DNA of 64,000 nucleotides from Biomphalaria glabrata (GCF_947242115.1 NC_074718.1:45734699-45798698), one strand, 5' to 3'; shown: positions 10,456-22,010, numbered from the stretch's first letter. Numbers and translations: made by a program. The notes: generated by a model from the letters alone, not told the origin.

Positions 10456-11310
10456 CTTTTTCTTTTTAATTGTCTTACAAAGACTCTTGGAATTCTATTT
10501 TTTTTTTACAAGGGCAGATAATATCAACACAAGGGCAGCATCAACGCTTTTATTATTACTATTAAGCTATAATTTAACAACACTATATATTTATTATTAG
10601 TAATATTCTCCAGTCAATACTATTTTTAGGTAATGTTAAGCTCGAGATAAAAAAAAAAAGAAACTTTGATTCATTTGTAATCTTTTGAACAATGTATGTA
10701 TAAAAAATGCTTGACGCAGTGGTGTAGTCAGGTACCAGTGGGCCCGGGTTCTAGAATATAATAATACCCCACCCCGGCCCCAATATGACAAATTTTGTGT
10801 GACAAAAAAAGTCGAGTAGTTTGTATGTATCGGTACATTGACTTAAAGACATTCTAATACAACTTCATGAACACAGCTGACAGAAAAGAAACAGTGAAGA
10901 CCATGTTTAAGCACTGTTTAGTACAGTGAACATAATGCGCAAGCGGCTGCTTATGTTGAAACAATGCCTGAAGGCCATTTTACTACTGTCCACTCATATA
11001 GGAAGCACCCTCATAGCCTTGACCTTGCAAGTAATTTATTTCTTGAAGTATTACTTCCGCCAATTCTGCAGACTTCTGGTTCTCACTAATATGAAAACCT
11101 AGAAATGACTATCTGATTGCTATTTCTTTGGATATTTCGTCATCGAAGCTCATGAAACAATTTCAGAAAATAATGTTAATTAAATCAACTTTTGATATTT
11201 CTTGAATGCTGTCAATCATGTGAGAGAAAAAGTGGCGTAGACTGGATCTCCTTTAGTGGGCCTATTTTTGCTAAAGATGCATCGCCCATCATGTCTGCTA
11301 TTTAAATAAA
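10456..11310. other. Intergenic; possible half of a hAT-like element near 10718
   Basis: No coding signal. CAGTGGTGTAGTCAGG at 10718 resembles the left end of the MITE at 2605, and AGTGGCGTAGACTGG occurs near 11233. No matched ends or target duplication could be paired, so no element is claimed. Confidence 0.35.
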
Positions 11311-11311
11311 T

Positions 11312-11572
11312 TTAAATTTAATAAAATACTATGAAAGACACAAAGATAAAGGCACATTCCTCGTCCCATATGCTAGGACAAATTTGTACAAATGCTCTTT
11401 CTTCCTTAGCGCTATTAGAGCATGGAATGGGTTTCCTGAGCTAGCCAGGAAAACCAGTGACTTGGCAGAATGTAAGTCATTGGTTAATATGAATGACTAA
11501 ATGCATGATACGTAGGACGTAATCATCTTCTTTTTTGAAGTAAGGTCTGTATTATATAAGATAAGATATTTC
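11312..11572 (+). mobile_element. LINE-A 3' fragment
   Basis: It matches the region coding LIKYSERHKDKGTFLVPYAR through the stop codon and tail (ACGTAGGACGTAATCATCTT …), ending in ATAAGATAAGATA. It is the left arm of the first half of a duplicated block. Confidence 0.85.
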
Positions 11573-11772
11573 GTTTTGAATCGGTGGATTGGAGTAAAGG
11601 GTCGCGTTTTGTTTTGTTTTATTAAGAATGTCTGTAACTGCTAAGAAATTGTCTTTACTATTTGTGCTACCTAAACGATAATCTTAGCGATGACCGTTAA
11701 ATGCTAAAATTTAAATTAATATTCCCGATGAGTTAATTTCCGTCAGTAATTGTCAAATTCTTCTTCTTCTTA

Positions 11773-12307
11773 TATACTACAGACGTTACTTCAAATAGAA
11801 GATGATTACGTCCTACGCGTCATGCATTTAGTCATGCATATTAACCAATGACTTAAATTCTGCCAAGTCACTGGTTTTTCTGGCTAGCTCAGGCAACCCA
11901 TTCCATGCTCTAATAGCACTAGGGAAGAAGGAGTATTTGTACACATTTGTCCTAGCATATGGGACGAGGAATGTGCCCTTATCTTTGTGTCTTTTTGAGT
12001 ATTTTATTAAATTTTGTTTTTGTATTTGAAGATTATGGTTCAGTGTTTTATGTATGATTGCTACTTTACTTTTGAGTCTTCTGTCCTGAAGGCTTTCTAA
12101 ATTTAGTGATTTTACTAAAGTTGTTACTCTAGTCAAATGTGAATATTCATTTGTTATGAATCTCACTGCTCTATTTTGTGTCTGTTCCAGTTTCTTAATG
12201 TTTTCTTGAGTTGAGGGGTCCCAAACGGAGGATGCATATTCTATTGTTGGCCTAACCAAGGTTAAATAACATTTTAGTTTTATGTTCTTATTTGATTTAT
12301 AGAAATT
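11773..12307 (-). mobile_element. LINE-A 3' fragment with intact 143-codon C-terminal frame
   Basis: On the minus strand a 143-codon frame (12259 to 11828) differs from the one at 5353-5784 at 4 residues by eye (I/T, P/T, E/K, L/V), so these copies are young. The frame carries the C-terminal domain EYASSVWDPSTQENIKKLEQ … AWNGLPELARKTSDLAEFKS. The tail runs down to about 11773. At 12307 it is joined abruptly to a + strand copy. Confidence 0.88.
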
Positions 12308-12478
12308 TCTTAGTGCTATTAGAGCATGGAATGGGTTGCCTGAGCTAGCCAGGAAAACCAGTGACTTGGCAGAATGTAAGTCATTGGTTAATATGCATGA
12401 CTAAATGCATGATACGTAGGACGTAATCATCTTCTTTTTTTTGAAGTAAGGTCTGTATTATATAAGATAAGATATTTC
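12308..12478 (+). mobile_element. LINE-A 3' fragment, left arm of second block copy
   Basis: Nearly identical to 11402-11572, including the same variant tail bases (GAATGTAAGTCATTGG and GCATGATACGTAGGACG). The shared variants show block duplication, not a separate insertion. Confidence 0.85.
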
Positions 12479-12674
12479 GTTTTGAATACGTGGATTGGAG
12501 TAAATGGTCGCGTTTTGTTTTGTTTTATTAAGAATGTCTGTAACTGCTAAGAAATTGTCTTTACTATTTGTGCTACCTAAACGATAATCTTAGCGATGAC
12601 CGTTAAATGCTAAAATTTAAATTAATACTCGCGATGAGTTAATTTCCGTCAGTAATTGTCAAATTCTTCTTCTT

Positions 12675-12839
12675 CTTCTTATATACTACAGACGTTACTT
12701 CAAATAGAAGATGATTACGTCCTACGCGTCATGCATTTAGTCATGCATATTAACCAATGACTTAAATTCTGCCAAGTCACTGGTTTTCCTGGCTGACTCA
12801 GGCAACCCGTTCCATGCTCTAATAGCACTAGGGAAGAAT
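12675..12839 (-). mobile_element. LINE-A 3' fragment, right arm of second block copy
   Basis: Nearly identical to 11773-11932 on the minus strand, ending where the duplicated block ends (…TAGCACTAGGGAAGAA). Confidence 0.85.
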
Positions 12840-12936
12840 ATAAATTTCTTCAATGCACTCATTGTTTACCCATCCACTGTTCTCAGTCGTTCACGTTGTC
12901 TGTCTGTTTGTCTGTATGTTTGGCAAGCTTGTTGAC

Positions 12937-13132
12937 TTCATCTTCGTTCTCATTGTTATGTTGGAGCGTTCAGATGACTAGACCAATACATGAGATGAAC
13001 TTCGCAGTGGTTTCCAAATCAGGGAGCTCTCCATATAGTTTTTTTTCTATTGGGGTGCTTTGGGGCCAGTGTCTTATATGAGCCTCTTAGTAAAGAGAGC
13101 AGTTTTGGAGGACGTGGTCGGCATTCTCTGGT
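12937..13132 (-). mobile_element. I-type LINE-D, 3' fragment
   Basis: The reverse complement matches the ends of the copies at 21020-21481 and 48186-48881: the ENADHV(L/F)QNCSLY coding region in decayed form, TCATGTATTGGTCTAGTCAT, GAACGCTCCAACATAACAAT, then GAACGAAGATGAAG. The coding part has small deletions. The 61-aa + strand frame over it is a shadow. Confidence 0.8.
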
Positions 13133-13708
13133 CACACTTGTTGACGAAATTAAGTAATTAGCAGGCTCCTTATACAGTTTGGATTAGCTTCGGATGGAAA
13201 ACGAACAACATTGATGTTGTGTCTGAGTATAAACCCGAGACTATCCGAAAGACAGTGCAGTGAATATACCATACGACTGATTACACAGTATAAATACGCC
13301 TCTATAAATTAAAAGTTGTTACATAATTTGTCATAATTATTATGCAAACATATTATGTTGATTTATTTTTTTAAAGTTTTTATTTTTATATATAGTCTGT
13401 GTAGTGAAAGTTTGAAATATTAGCATAATGTTTAATAAAAGCTACTAATTAAATTCTATTTTTAGGTAAAAAAGAACTTTGTAAGAACATTTGCAACTTT
13501 TGAACATTAGGCCTAGTAATATATTTACTGAGATGTTACAAAATCTTCACATTTCTGGCTTCAAGATAATTTCCACGATATGAGATGTATGTATGGTTTT
13601 TTGTTGTTGTTTTTTTACATGCATCCATTAATGTATAATTTGGTACCGCAATATCAATAATGTATGTTAATTTTTTAAATAAAAAAACAACACCTTGAGT
13701 TAAACTAT

Positions 13709-14137
13709 TGTTACGTTTCTCTCTAACAGGTTTACTGTAAACACTCCTTAACGCAACACATCTAACTCAAGAACATGACAACAAGAGTTCCAAAATAATG
13801 TGATATAGTTTAATAACAAAAATAACAGCCAATACTATACAATGGGACAATGGCAGCACGATATCCCGAATACAAATGCTTTACTGTACATCACCGTACT
13901 AAACTCTGCTGTTTCCTCTCTGTGCTCTCTGTTACACACTGTCTCTGATCCCCGAAGGCTTTCAATCACATGATCAAATCATGGGCCATATTTTCATGTA
14001 ACGTTCCTAGCAGTACTGTCCCTTGTCCATCGACACAGCACGCTAACTGTAGCCTATTAGGCCTACTGGCCTGTGTCACATGTGATAGTGGGTTGCAGAC
14101 ACATTAACCATAAAGCTCTGCCACTGGAGTTACAACA
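13709..14137 (-). mobile_element. Candidate solo LTR (fossil), related to 7660-8127
   Basis: It begins TGTTACGTTTCTC and ends GTTACAACA, the same termini as 7660-8127, and shares patchy internal similarity (AGTTCCAAA, AGTTTAAT). No clear flanking repeat is seen, and divergence from the other copy suggests an old insertion. Confidence 0.42.
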
Positions 14138-14850
14138 ATGTATTATTATTATTTTAATTATTAGATATTAGAAGGGATTGAGATTTGTAAAGTTTCTTAT
14201 AGATTGGCAAATGCCCCAGAGGATAATCATTAATGAGTTAATTAATCCCTTTCATTTCGAACTTAAATCAGGTTAGATCTATGACTCATAAGTTGAGCTT
14301 TTCAATGATCAGAAATATAAACAATTCTAATATCAATATAATACCCAGCTTCTTATGTATATAAAAAAAAAATTTTTTCCGGTCAGGAACCTGATTAGCA
14401 TATTCATTAGAGAACTGATTTTGAGACAAGTGACGTCACAAACCCGATAAGTAAGGTGAACCAAACAAACAACATTGTTGACTTGACCTACCTTAAAAAA
14501 AGAGGGAAGGGAATGGGGTAGGGGTTTATTTGCCTATTATTTATTAGAAATGTGCGTTCTTTTTTGAGATTGATAAAGTTTATTAAAACTTTGTTTATTC
14601 TGCTATTAGTGTAGATGACTGTGTTGTAGTATTTTACTCATTTAACAAAAGATAATTAGGCAGTCTAAGGAAGCGAGTTATGCTGTAGTCCTATACCATC
14701 TCGCATTGAAACATAAAGCCTACAAGAACAGACCAGTTGGTTAGAGCAAACACAGTTATAGACAGCTATATTTTAGGTAAGGATATTTTTTTAAAAGCCT
14801 TCATTTTTTTTTTATTAATACAATATTAGAGACACTTGTCTCAATGACTC
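14138..14850. other. Intergenic, nothing recognised
   Basis: AT-rich sequence with frequent stops in all frames and no repeat motif matching other parts of the window. Confidence 0.4.
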
Positions 14851-14854
14851 ATTC

Positions 14855-15085
14855 ATTGTTCCATATGCTTGGACACATTTGTACAAATGCTCCTTATTCC
14901 CTAAGGCTATATTAGAGCATAGAATGGGTTGCCTGAGTCAGCCATGAAAACCAATGACTTGACAGAGTTAAAGTTATTGATTAACAAGCATGACTAGATT
15001 GACATAGGAACACTCGTAGGACGCAATCGTCTTCTATTGTTAAAGTAACCTCTGTGTTTTATAAGATAAGATAAGATAAGATAAG
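14855..15085 (+). mobile_element. LINE-A 3' fragment, diverged
   Basis: It starts in the VPYAR(T)NLYK-coding region (GTTCCATATGCTTGGACACA), passes the WNGLPE-coding part (GAATGGGTTGCCTGAG), and ends in GTGTTTTATAAGATAAGATA repeats. The tail carries AACAAGCATGACTAGATTGA, an older subfamily form. Confidence 0.78.
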
Positions 15086-15339
15086 CTTCAACACAACTCG
15101 TTTATCTTTCTTTAGCTCCGGGTTTTCAAAACTATGTTCCATGGGGCTTGACTAGGTGTTCCTTGAAAATTAGGAATTACTAGTCGGCATACACATGGAA
15201 TAATTCTTAGTTAAAGGCAGGAAAAAAATGTCTTTTTAATTGAGTCAACGGGGCTGAATGGAAAATGACTTTAGAAATGAAAATTCAACAGATGCATCTT
15301 ATTCCATGAGATCTCGCACTGAAGCTCCTTAAATCATGT

Positions 15340-15768
15340 ACTAAACATATGATGTCAAGTGTTCTTTAAAGATATGATGCCATGTGTTCTTTAAAGATAT
15401 GATGTCATGTGTTCTTTAAAGATATGATGTCATTTGTTCTTTAAAGATATGATGTCATGTGTTCTTTAAAAACATGATGTCACGTGTTATTTAAAGATAT
15501 GATGTAAAGTGTTCTTTAAAGATATGATGTCATGTGTTCTTTAAAGATATGATGTCATGTGTTCTTTAAAAAATATGATGTCATGTGTTCTTTAAAGATA
15601 TGATGTAAAGTGTTCTTTAAAGATATGATGTCATGTGTTCTTTAAAGATATGATGTCATTTGTTCTTTTACAAAAATGTCATGTGTTTTTTAAAGATATG
15701 ATGTCATGTGTTCTTTAAAAAATATGATGTCATGTGTTCTTTAAGGATATGATGGCGTGTGTTCTTAA
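15340..15768. repeat. 25-bp minisatellite, about 17 units
   Basis: Unit GATATGATGTCATGTGTTCTTTAAA with an occasional one- or two-base insertion. Variants GTCAAG, GTAAAG and GTCATT recur in the order in which they would appear if blocks of several units had duplicated together. Confidence 0.92.
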
Positions 15769-15904
15769 CAAGCAGATTATGAAAAAAGAATTAATGAAAC
15801 ACAATCAGCAAATAATACTGTGGAACGAGTCGGTGCATAAAATGGTGCTCGAGCATTGGTTACTATAAAAAGATGAAAAATGTTGAGACGAGTATTCATA
15901 CAGG

Positions 15905-16062
15905 CACTTTTTAGTATTCCATAGGCTAGGAAAATGTTTACAAAGGCTCCTTCTTGCCTAGTTCGAGCGAGCATAGAATGGGTTGCCTGAATCAGGCAGA
16001 AAACCTAACGACTTGGCAGACTTGGCTTAGCACGTAATTATCTTCGTAGCAACGTCTGTCAT
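15905..16062 (+). mobile_element. LINE-A 3' fragment, heavily decayed
   Basis: Recognisable by GGCTAGGAAAATGTTTACAA, GAATGGGTTGCCTGAATCAG and the tail TAATTATCTTCGTAGCAACG. Confidence 0.6.
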
Positions 16063-16074
16063 TTCACCTTCACC

Positions 16075-16312
16075 TATCCCTTAGTCTGTTGAACCTTTGG
16101 GGCACCACACAAGATCTGTCGACCGTCTTTCTCCATCCCTCTCTGTCTTTTGCCTTGGTTAGAATTTCATTCAATGACAGGCCTGTCCATTCTTCGATGT
16201 TGTCTTCCCATTGCTTCCTGTATCTTCCTCCTCCTCTTCTTCTTCTTGGTACTGTCCCCTTAAGAAAGGTCTTTGCGAGCCCTGAGGACCTTGTGATGTG
16301 GCCATAGAGTAA
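16075..16312 (-). mobile_element. RTE/BovB-like LINE, C-terminal fragment
   Basis: The minus strand translates to GTVPRRRRRGGGRYRKQWED, then NIEEWTGLSLNEI, KDREGWRKTVDRS and CVVPQRFNRL. This is the C-terminus typical of RTE-clade LINEs (…GRRRRGRQ…W.DNI.EWTG…NRE.WR…). Only the last 75 or so codons remain. Confidence 0.75.
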
Positions 16313-17577
16313 TTTATATTAAAAATAAGACGAGAAGACTGTAGCTGCAAAAGCCACAAACATAACATTATTTTGTATTGGCAAGCACTGGTGACTTTCA
16401 TCCTTCTTCTATTTGTCAGACATTTTGGGTGTTTTAGATCTTTTTCCGACCGAAACTAGAGTCTGTTAATTTATATACTACATATTCAATTTTCCACAAA
16501 TTTAAATATTGTTTTATTTTCTAAAAACACTAAATACATAAATACATTATAATAAACAAGTAAAATAGAAACGAATATCATAAAAAAAAGGTTTCAACAG
16601 TAGTCTGCCGTGATCGTTGCAGCAGACAATGCCATGTCTGACTAGGACACCCAGCGTTGTAGTCGTTTCCCATCGAGCGTTGAAGTTACCAATGATAATG
16701 AGTTTGTCAGCGGCGTCCACTTTGCACATGACTCTCCTCGGGTCACCGTAAAAACTTTCCTTGGTGTATGAGTGTAAGCACTGTTGTGACCAAGAGATTT
16801 TTTGATCATAAAAATAAAAGTGTGAAATATTAGCATAACCTTAAATAAAAAGTCATGATAGACCCGATTAAGACGTTTATTCTAAATTATTGTATTTAAA
16901 CATCAATGCTTTTCGAACCGTGATACACGTAAGGCATACTACTCTGGTAAGCAATGCCAAATGGTAGACTAACAGACTTACTCAAGTAGTCTCCCTTGTT
17001 TTCCAAGGAATCGGTGTCTCGATCTTTCCGTTTTTCTTTTTAATAATATATCTACTTTTTCCAAGTTTATCTCTGTAGAGAATATGTGAAGAACCTAGGA
17101 ACGGAAGTGTAATTAGAAATTTTGTTTTTAATTATCACACCCCATAAATGCAGAAAAATCGAGAAATGTAATAATGTAATACCATTTGGCATTTTCACAT
17201 TTTGGCTTCTCAGCAATCATTTTTTCAGTCCTATTTATGGTTTGTCTCAAGGAAGAAGTTCCGTTTCCGATATGTTTGTAATTTTAACGGTTTTACCTGG
17301 TGCATTCCTTTCCCGATGGATGACTTTGTCATTAGGAAAGTGACACTATATATGTATAAGAATTAAAGCGGCGGTTGGAGCAGCAACTTTTGTTAAATTT
17401 TAAATAGCATTTATATAGGGAGCTTTCATTCGTATAGCATGCTCAGAGCGCTTATTGGGGGGGGGGGGGGGGCTATCTAGAAGATTTTCGTGCTGCCTTT
17501 AGACGCTCAGTAATAACATCTCTGCTCGAGTCGGGTGTCGAGTTTGAGCTCCCCTTATAGGTAGCCAAGCCCCTTGT
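16313..17577. other. Intergenic, no gene; G-run near 17457
   Basis: Short frames only. A run of about 15 G lies near 17457-17472. Nothing else here matches the repeat families of the window. Confidence 0.4.
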
Positions 17578-17706
17578 TTGTTATGTTCCTTCAGAGTTGA
17601 AGATAATCTACATCCCAACCCAAACCTGCCGCAGGCCGATGTGGGAAGGACCATCGAGACGACCGGGCGACAGTCCTGCCCATACCGCATGACCAGGCTG
17701 CCATCC
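17578..17706 (-). repeat. tRNA-derived SINE, family S1, diverged
   Basis: The minus strand reads ATGGCAGCCTGGTCATGCGG, then the S1 body with CTGCGGCAGGTTTGGG and TCTTCAACTCTGAAGGAACA. The B-box region is damaged. Confidence 0.7.
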
Positions 17707-18659
17707 TGATGGGTAGCGGAGCCTCTCGGCCAAACATCTGACACAACTTCGAGATAACCAGCAGAGAAGAAAATGAAGACTTCTGGACTACATCGCTAGT
17801 GCAATGAAAATTACATGTATTTGGCAGTATTTGCAATGTTGTTTTTATTACATTGAAAGCGGCGCTCATCAGCGTTTCAAGAAATGTTGAAAGAAAAATC
17901 AATGACAGAAATTTGGAGTTAAATCAGGAAAACGCATAATACACTCGGTGCTAAGGTGATTAAGGCTCCGCTGCCTTTGGGCTCAACGTGTCTATACGAA
18001 AAGATCTTTTCTGCAACGATAAGCTTAAAGAAGAAACCAAGAAACTGTATTTGAAATATGTTCTGTAAAAACATTTTCTCCGTGGACCAGGACGTTACGG
18101 CAAACAAAAAAAAAAAGCATATTTCGCACAAAGCAATAGGTTCATATAAGCCTATTGCACTACTGATTGTACTGACTTTTACAAAAAAAAAAAGGCAAAA
18201 CTTGGACGTTTCATTTACAGTGGTACTTCAGTTTACTTCACCGAGTGGTATACTTGCCTAAAAAGCTTGAAAAGCAGCGGCCTCTAACACCTAACACATT
18301 TTAAAGAAGATTTGAAAAACATCTTCAATGTATAATGAATTTGTGTGCTTAAACCAGCTGAATAATATATAATTATATTAACACTGCAGTAAGTAAAAGT
18401 CGATGCTTGCCCGGACGGAGGACAAGACCTTAAAAAGACCCTCCTTTTACTGGACTCTGTCTGATAACCTTAATCTATCTTTTAAAAATGTCTATCCCCT
18501 CCTTTAAAAAAAAAATTAAAATATGTATTCATTGCTGACGTTATTTATGGAGGACCTCTTTATTGCTTTAGTGTAAAAAGGTTACTATTATATATAGGTC
18601 TGTGAGGTTAAATTTTGTTCGTAGTTTTTTTTTTTTTTTTTTTTAAGTACAGTGCATCC

Positions 18660-19331
18660 ACACTAGACATCTAGACTAGACTAGAATAATAAACAACGTG
18701 ACAACTTTGCAAAAAACACTTTCTGCATTGATCCTTGGTTTCCTACTTTGCAGTGTTGCACGCTTAAGGCTTAGATCTAGACGTCTAGATCAGGAAGATC
18801 TAGATCTAATTAATCTAAAGGTTATAGTTATACTATACTATATATATAGAATAGACTCTACATTATAATTATATAGTTATATACTATATAATATTAACTA
18901 TAACTATATACTATAATATACTAGATCTAGTTACTTAGACTTAGACTTATCACTTAATGACTTAGTTTATAATAATAATTTATTAAGTAAAATAATTGAG
19001 TTTATAATAATGAAGTTTATCATTCATTATTATGATATGTCATGTCAGTCATGATTATATTTATAATGTAGATCTATGACTATGTATTATCATTATTATG
19101 CCTTTATGTTTATATTATATAAAGTTTAGATTAATATAGATTATAATAGTTATTAATTATATTATTATTAAACTTATTAGACCTATCGGACCTATCCTAT
19201 AATATATACTAATAATACTAGATAATCTATATACTTAATTATACTTATATATAGATCTAGATCTAGATCTATTATCTATATAATATAGTCTAGTTTATCA
19301 TTATCATGAGTGATTATGACTTATAATAATT
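18660..19331. repeat. AT-rich TAGATC/CTAGAT low-complexity sequence
   Basis: Built from short words TAGATC, CTAGAT, TATAAT and ACTTAG, many palindromic (AGATCTAGATCTAGATCT near 19254). The same composition resumes at 20547-21004 and 21497-21840, so this was one spacer before LINE-B and LINE-D inserted. Confidence 0.7.
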
Positions 19332-19345
19332 ACATAGATTATAGA

Positions 19346-20532
19346 CTTACTTAGACTCAGGTCCTCCCGCGCCGTTCGGCGCATTGGGCGGCAAGCTGTC
19401 TCCATAATGATCTGTCACTGGCAATGTCTGAAGCCTCCTCCCACCTGGTGTCCACTGTTCTGAGGTCCTCCATGAAGGTGTGTCGCCAGGTAATACGAGG
19501 ACGTCCCTGTTTGCGCTTTCCTCGTTTTGGCTTCCATGTTATCGCAACTCTTGGTGTGCGTAATTCATTTTGACGTAGAACATGTCCCACAAACCTCATG
19601 CGACGCTCAGTCACAACCTCACTAAGTGTTCGACTCCCAGTTCGGCATAGGATTTCCTTGTTTGAGATCCGGTCTGTGTAACTGACTCCCAAAATCCGTC
19701 TCAGCCATCTCTGTTGAGCCACATTTAGTCTTTTCTCAATTTTGACAGATGACTTCCACGTCTCACATGCATATGTAGCAGTTGGAATGACGATTGTGTT
19801 GAGAAGGTGTATTTTTGTCTCGAGTCCAATGGCTTGGCTAGTCCAAATAGGCTGCAGCCTTTGGAAAATGCTCCCTGCCTTTCCTATTCGACATGCTACA
19901 TCATGGTAAGCATCTCCATCATTTGTTATGATGCTGCCAAGGTACGTGAACTTGTCCAGCTCTTCAAGCTTTGACTCGCCAAGTCTGACGGGGACACCCT
20001 TTGCCTTATATCCAACTCGCATAATTTTAGTCTTATCCAAGTTTATGCGGAGGCCAATTTTGGGTGCCTCTCTGTCTAGGCTCTCCGTCATTTCTTGAAT
20101 GCATTTATTTGTAGCCCCGAGTAGTGCAACATCATCAGCAAAGTCCAAGTCCGTCAATCGGAGTTGTTCATGCCATGGAATACCAAAGGCAGTCTGGTTC
20201 ATTGCTCTCCTCATTATGTAGTCGATGGCTAGGAGGAAAAGGAAGGGAGATAAGATGCACCCCTGTCTCACACCTGTCTCGATTGTAAAAAACTCTGTTG
20301 TTCCCTCTTCTGTTTTAATGCAGCAACTAGACTGACTGTAAAGGTGTCGTAGGATCTGGACGAATTTTTCTGGGATACTGTATTCTCTAACTATTTTCCA
20401 TAGTGATTCTCGGTGGACACTATCAAACGCTTTTTTGAAGTCCACAAAACTGATCATTAGCTGAAGAGGCAGATCATGTACAGAGCAGATTTTCGTTTTA
20501 CGAAATATCATAGAACAAAGTCTTGAGTACCA
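19346..20532 (-). mobile_element. LINE-B, RTE-like, 5'-truncated, 14-bp target duplication
   Basis: A single 384-codon frame (20511 to 19357) encodes reverse transcriptase motifs FVDFKKAFDSVHRESLW, TGVRQGCILSPFLFLL, the catalytic LDFADDVALL, and FTYLGSIITNDGD. It ends with the C-terminal block GHVLRQNE…KRGKRKQGRPRITW…DRSLWRQLAA. Only about 10 bases follow the stop codon. A perfect 14-bp repeat ACATAGATTATAGA (19332-19345 and 20533-20546) brackets it, so both ends are exact. The missing endonuclease and N-terminal RT show 5' truncation. Clade by motif style, not by tree. Confidence 0.88.
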
Positions 20533-20546
20533 ACATAGATTATAGA

Positions 20547-21004
20547 TCTAGTACTAATTTATCTATTTATAGATCTGCTTGAATTGAAAGACTTAAGTCA
20601 AGTCGTCTTAACTTAATTCTGTTACTTGTAAGTCAGTTAAAAGAAGGTTAACTCAATAAACTGTTTACTGTATAGATATAATTTAGTAAAATAACTAAAT
20701 AAATTCTAAAGTGAATTAGACACTTAGTGTATCATGATGCCTATGCCAAAGAGTATAGTTACTATAGTAAATAATAGTATAGTTTATAACTAGATCTAGT
20801 AACTAGACTCTAGACCTAGATATCTAAATCTAGTTACTAGTATACTTTACTAGTAACTATAAGGGCTAGGCTATAATACTCTGTAGTGTAATACTGTAAT
20901 AATAATTTAGTGTAGTCAGTGTGGATCTAATACTTATGGTAAGTTATAGTTATAGATCTACTACTACTACTTATAACTTATTATAGTAGTTATAGTCTCT
21001 AATT
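20547..21004. repeat. AT-rich TAGATC spacer (continuation)
   Basis: Same word composition as 18660-19331, such as AACTAGATCTAGTAACTAGA near 20790. No coding potential. Confidence 0.6.
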
Positions 21005-21019
21005 ATACTTTACTAATAG

Positions 21020-21481
21020 AAGGAAATGAGAAGGCTGACAAACTCGCCAAGAGTGGGAGAACTAACTCACAAATAAACTCTGCACTCTATCCAGAAGAAT
21101 TGAAGAAATTAATTGTAAATAGAATAAATGAGAAATGGACGAGCTCTCATCCAAATCACAAGAAAGATGAAGCTTACTATAAGCTATCCCGACAAGACCA
21201 ACGTCTAATGTACAGAATGCGACAACACATGTACTGGAAGCTCAAAATTGTAACCAGTGAAATCCGCCCATGTGGAGTATCACCTGAGAATGCCGACCAC
21301 GTTTTCCAAAACTGCTCTCTTTACCAAGAGGCCCGTATAAGACACTGGCCCCAAAACACCCCAATAGAAAGAAAACTATATGGAGAGCTCCCTGATTTGG
21401 AAACCACTGCGCAGTTCATCTCATATATTGGTCTAGTCATCTGAACGCTCCAACATAACAATGAGAACGAAGAAGAAGAAG
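21020..21481 (+). mobile_element. LINE-D (I-type with RNase H), 3' fragment, 15-bp target duplication
   Basis: It begins inside the RNase H domain ([20 protein letters not shown]), continues with [20 protein letters not shown] and a zinc-knuckle-like [15 protein letters not shown], and ends in GAACGAAGAAGAAGAA. An internal deletion of about 24 bases removes the LRTGHN motif present at 28058 and 48186. The perfect 15-bp repeat ATACTTTACTAATAG (21005-21019 and 21482-21496) defines both ends. Confidence 0.9.
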
Positions 21482-21841
21482 ATACTTTACTAATAGTATT
21501 AGTAATACTTAACTTTGTTACTATTCAATTGTAGTGTGCATTGCATTGTCATTGCAAACTTAGATTTAAATCTAGAATTTAGATCTGAAAGGAGGTAGAC
21601 AGTCTACTTAATACTGTTAAGTTCAGTAAGGAGGTAGATCTATTCTAGTAGTAATAAGTAGGTAACTTAAGTAAGTTATAGAGTCTACTCTTAGACTCTT
21701 AGAGACACTAGGGTCTAGATATATTATCATATATAAATAATATTCAAATCTAGAATTACCTAGATCTAGAATTCTAGATTTATTTTAGTCTTCTATACCA
21801 TTATTTATATTTATACTGATTATAACTTATATAAATATATG

Positions 21842-22010
21842 CTTGAGGCTGGTGTGGACAGTATAGAAGCACCTATTACCATTTGACAGCTGTTCTGGGT
21901 CAGGTGGCATGCAAAAGGCGATCTTCTTAAACAAGGCGGTGTAACAGATGTGCCCCCCCCCCCCCCATAAGTGCTATAAACTCAGGCACCATTTTGCCCT
22001 CACTGGCATC
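21842..22010 (+). mobile_element. Old LINE fragment (family E) just upstream of PPAT
   Basis: GAGGCTGGTGTGGACAGTAT, the stretch near CATTTGACAGCTG, and CACCATTTTGCCCTCACTGG match the reverse complement of 56105-56400 and part of 36530-37020. These are decayed C-terminal pieces of a third LINE type. It contains a C-run near 21954-21966. Confidence 0.6.

Noticed and set aside
10718-11250. A third hAT MITE starting CAGTGGTGTAGTCAGG
   Set aside because: No matching inverted end or 8-bp flanking repeat could be found.
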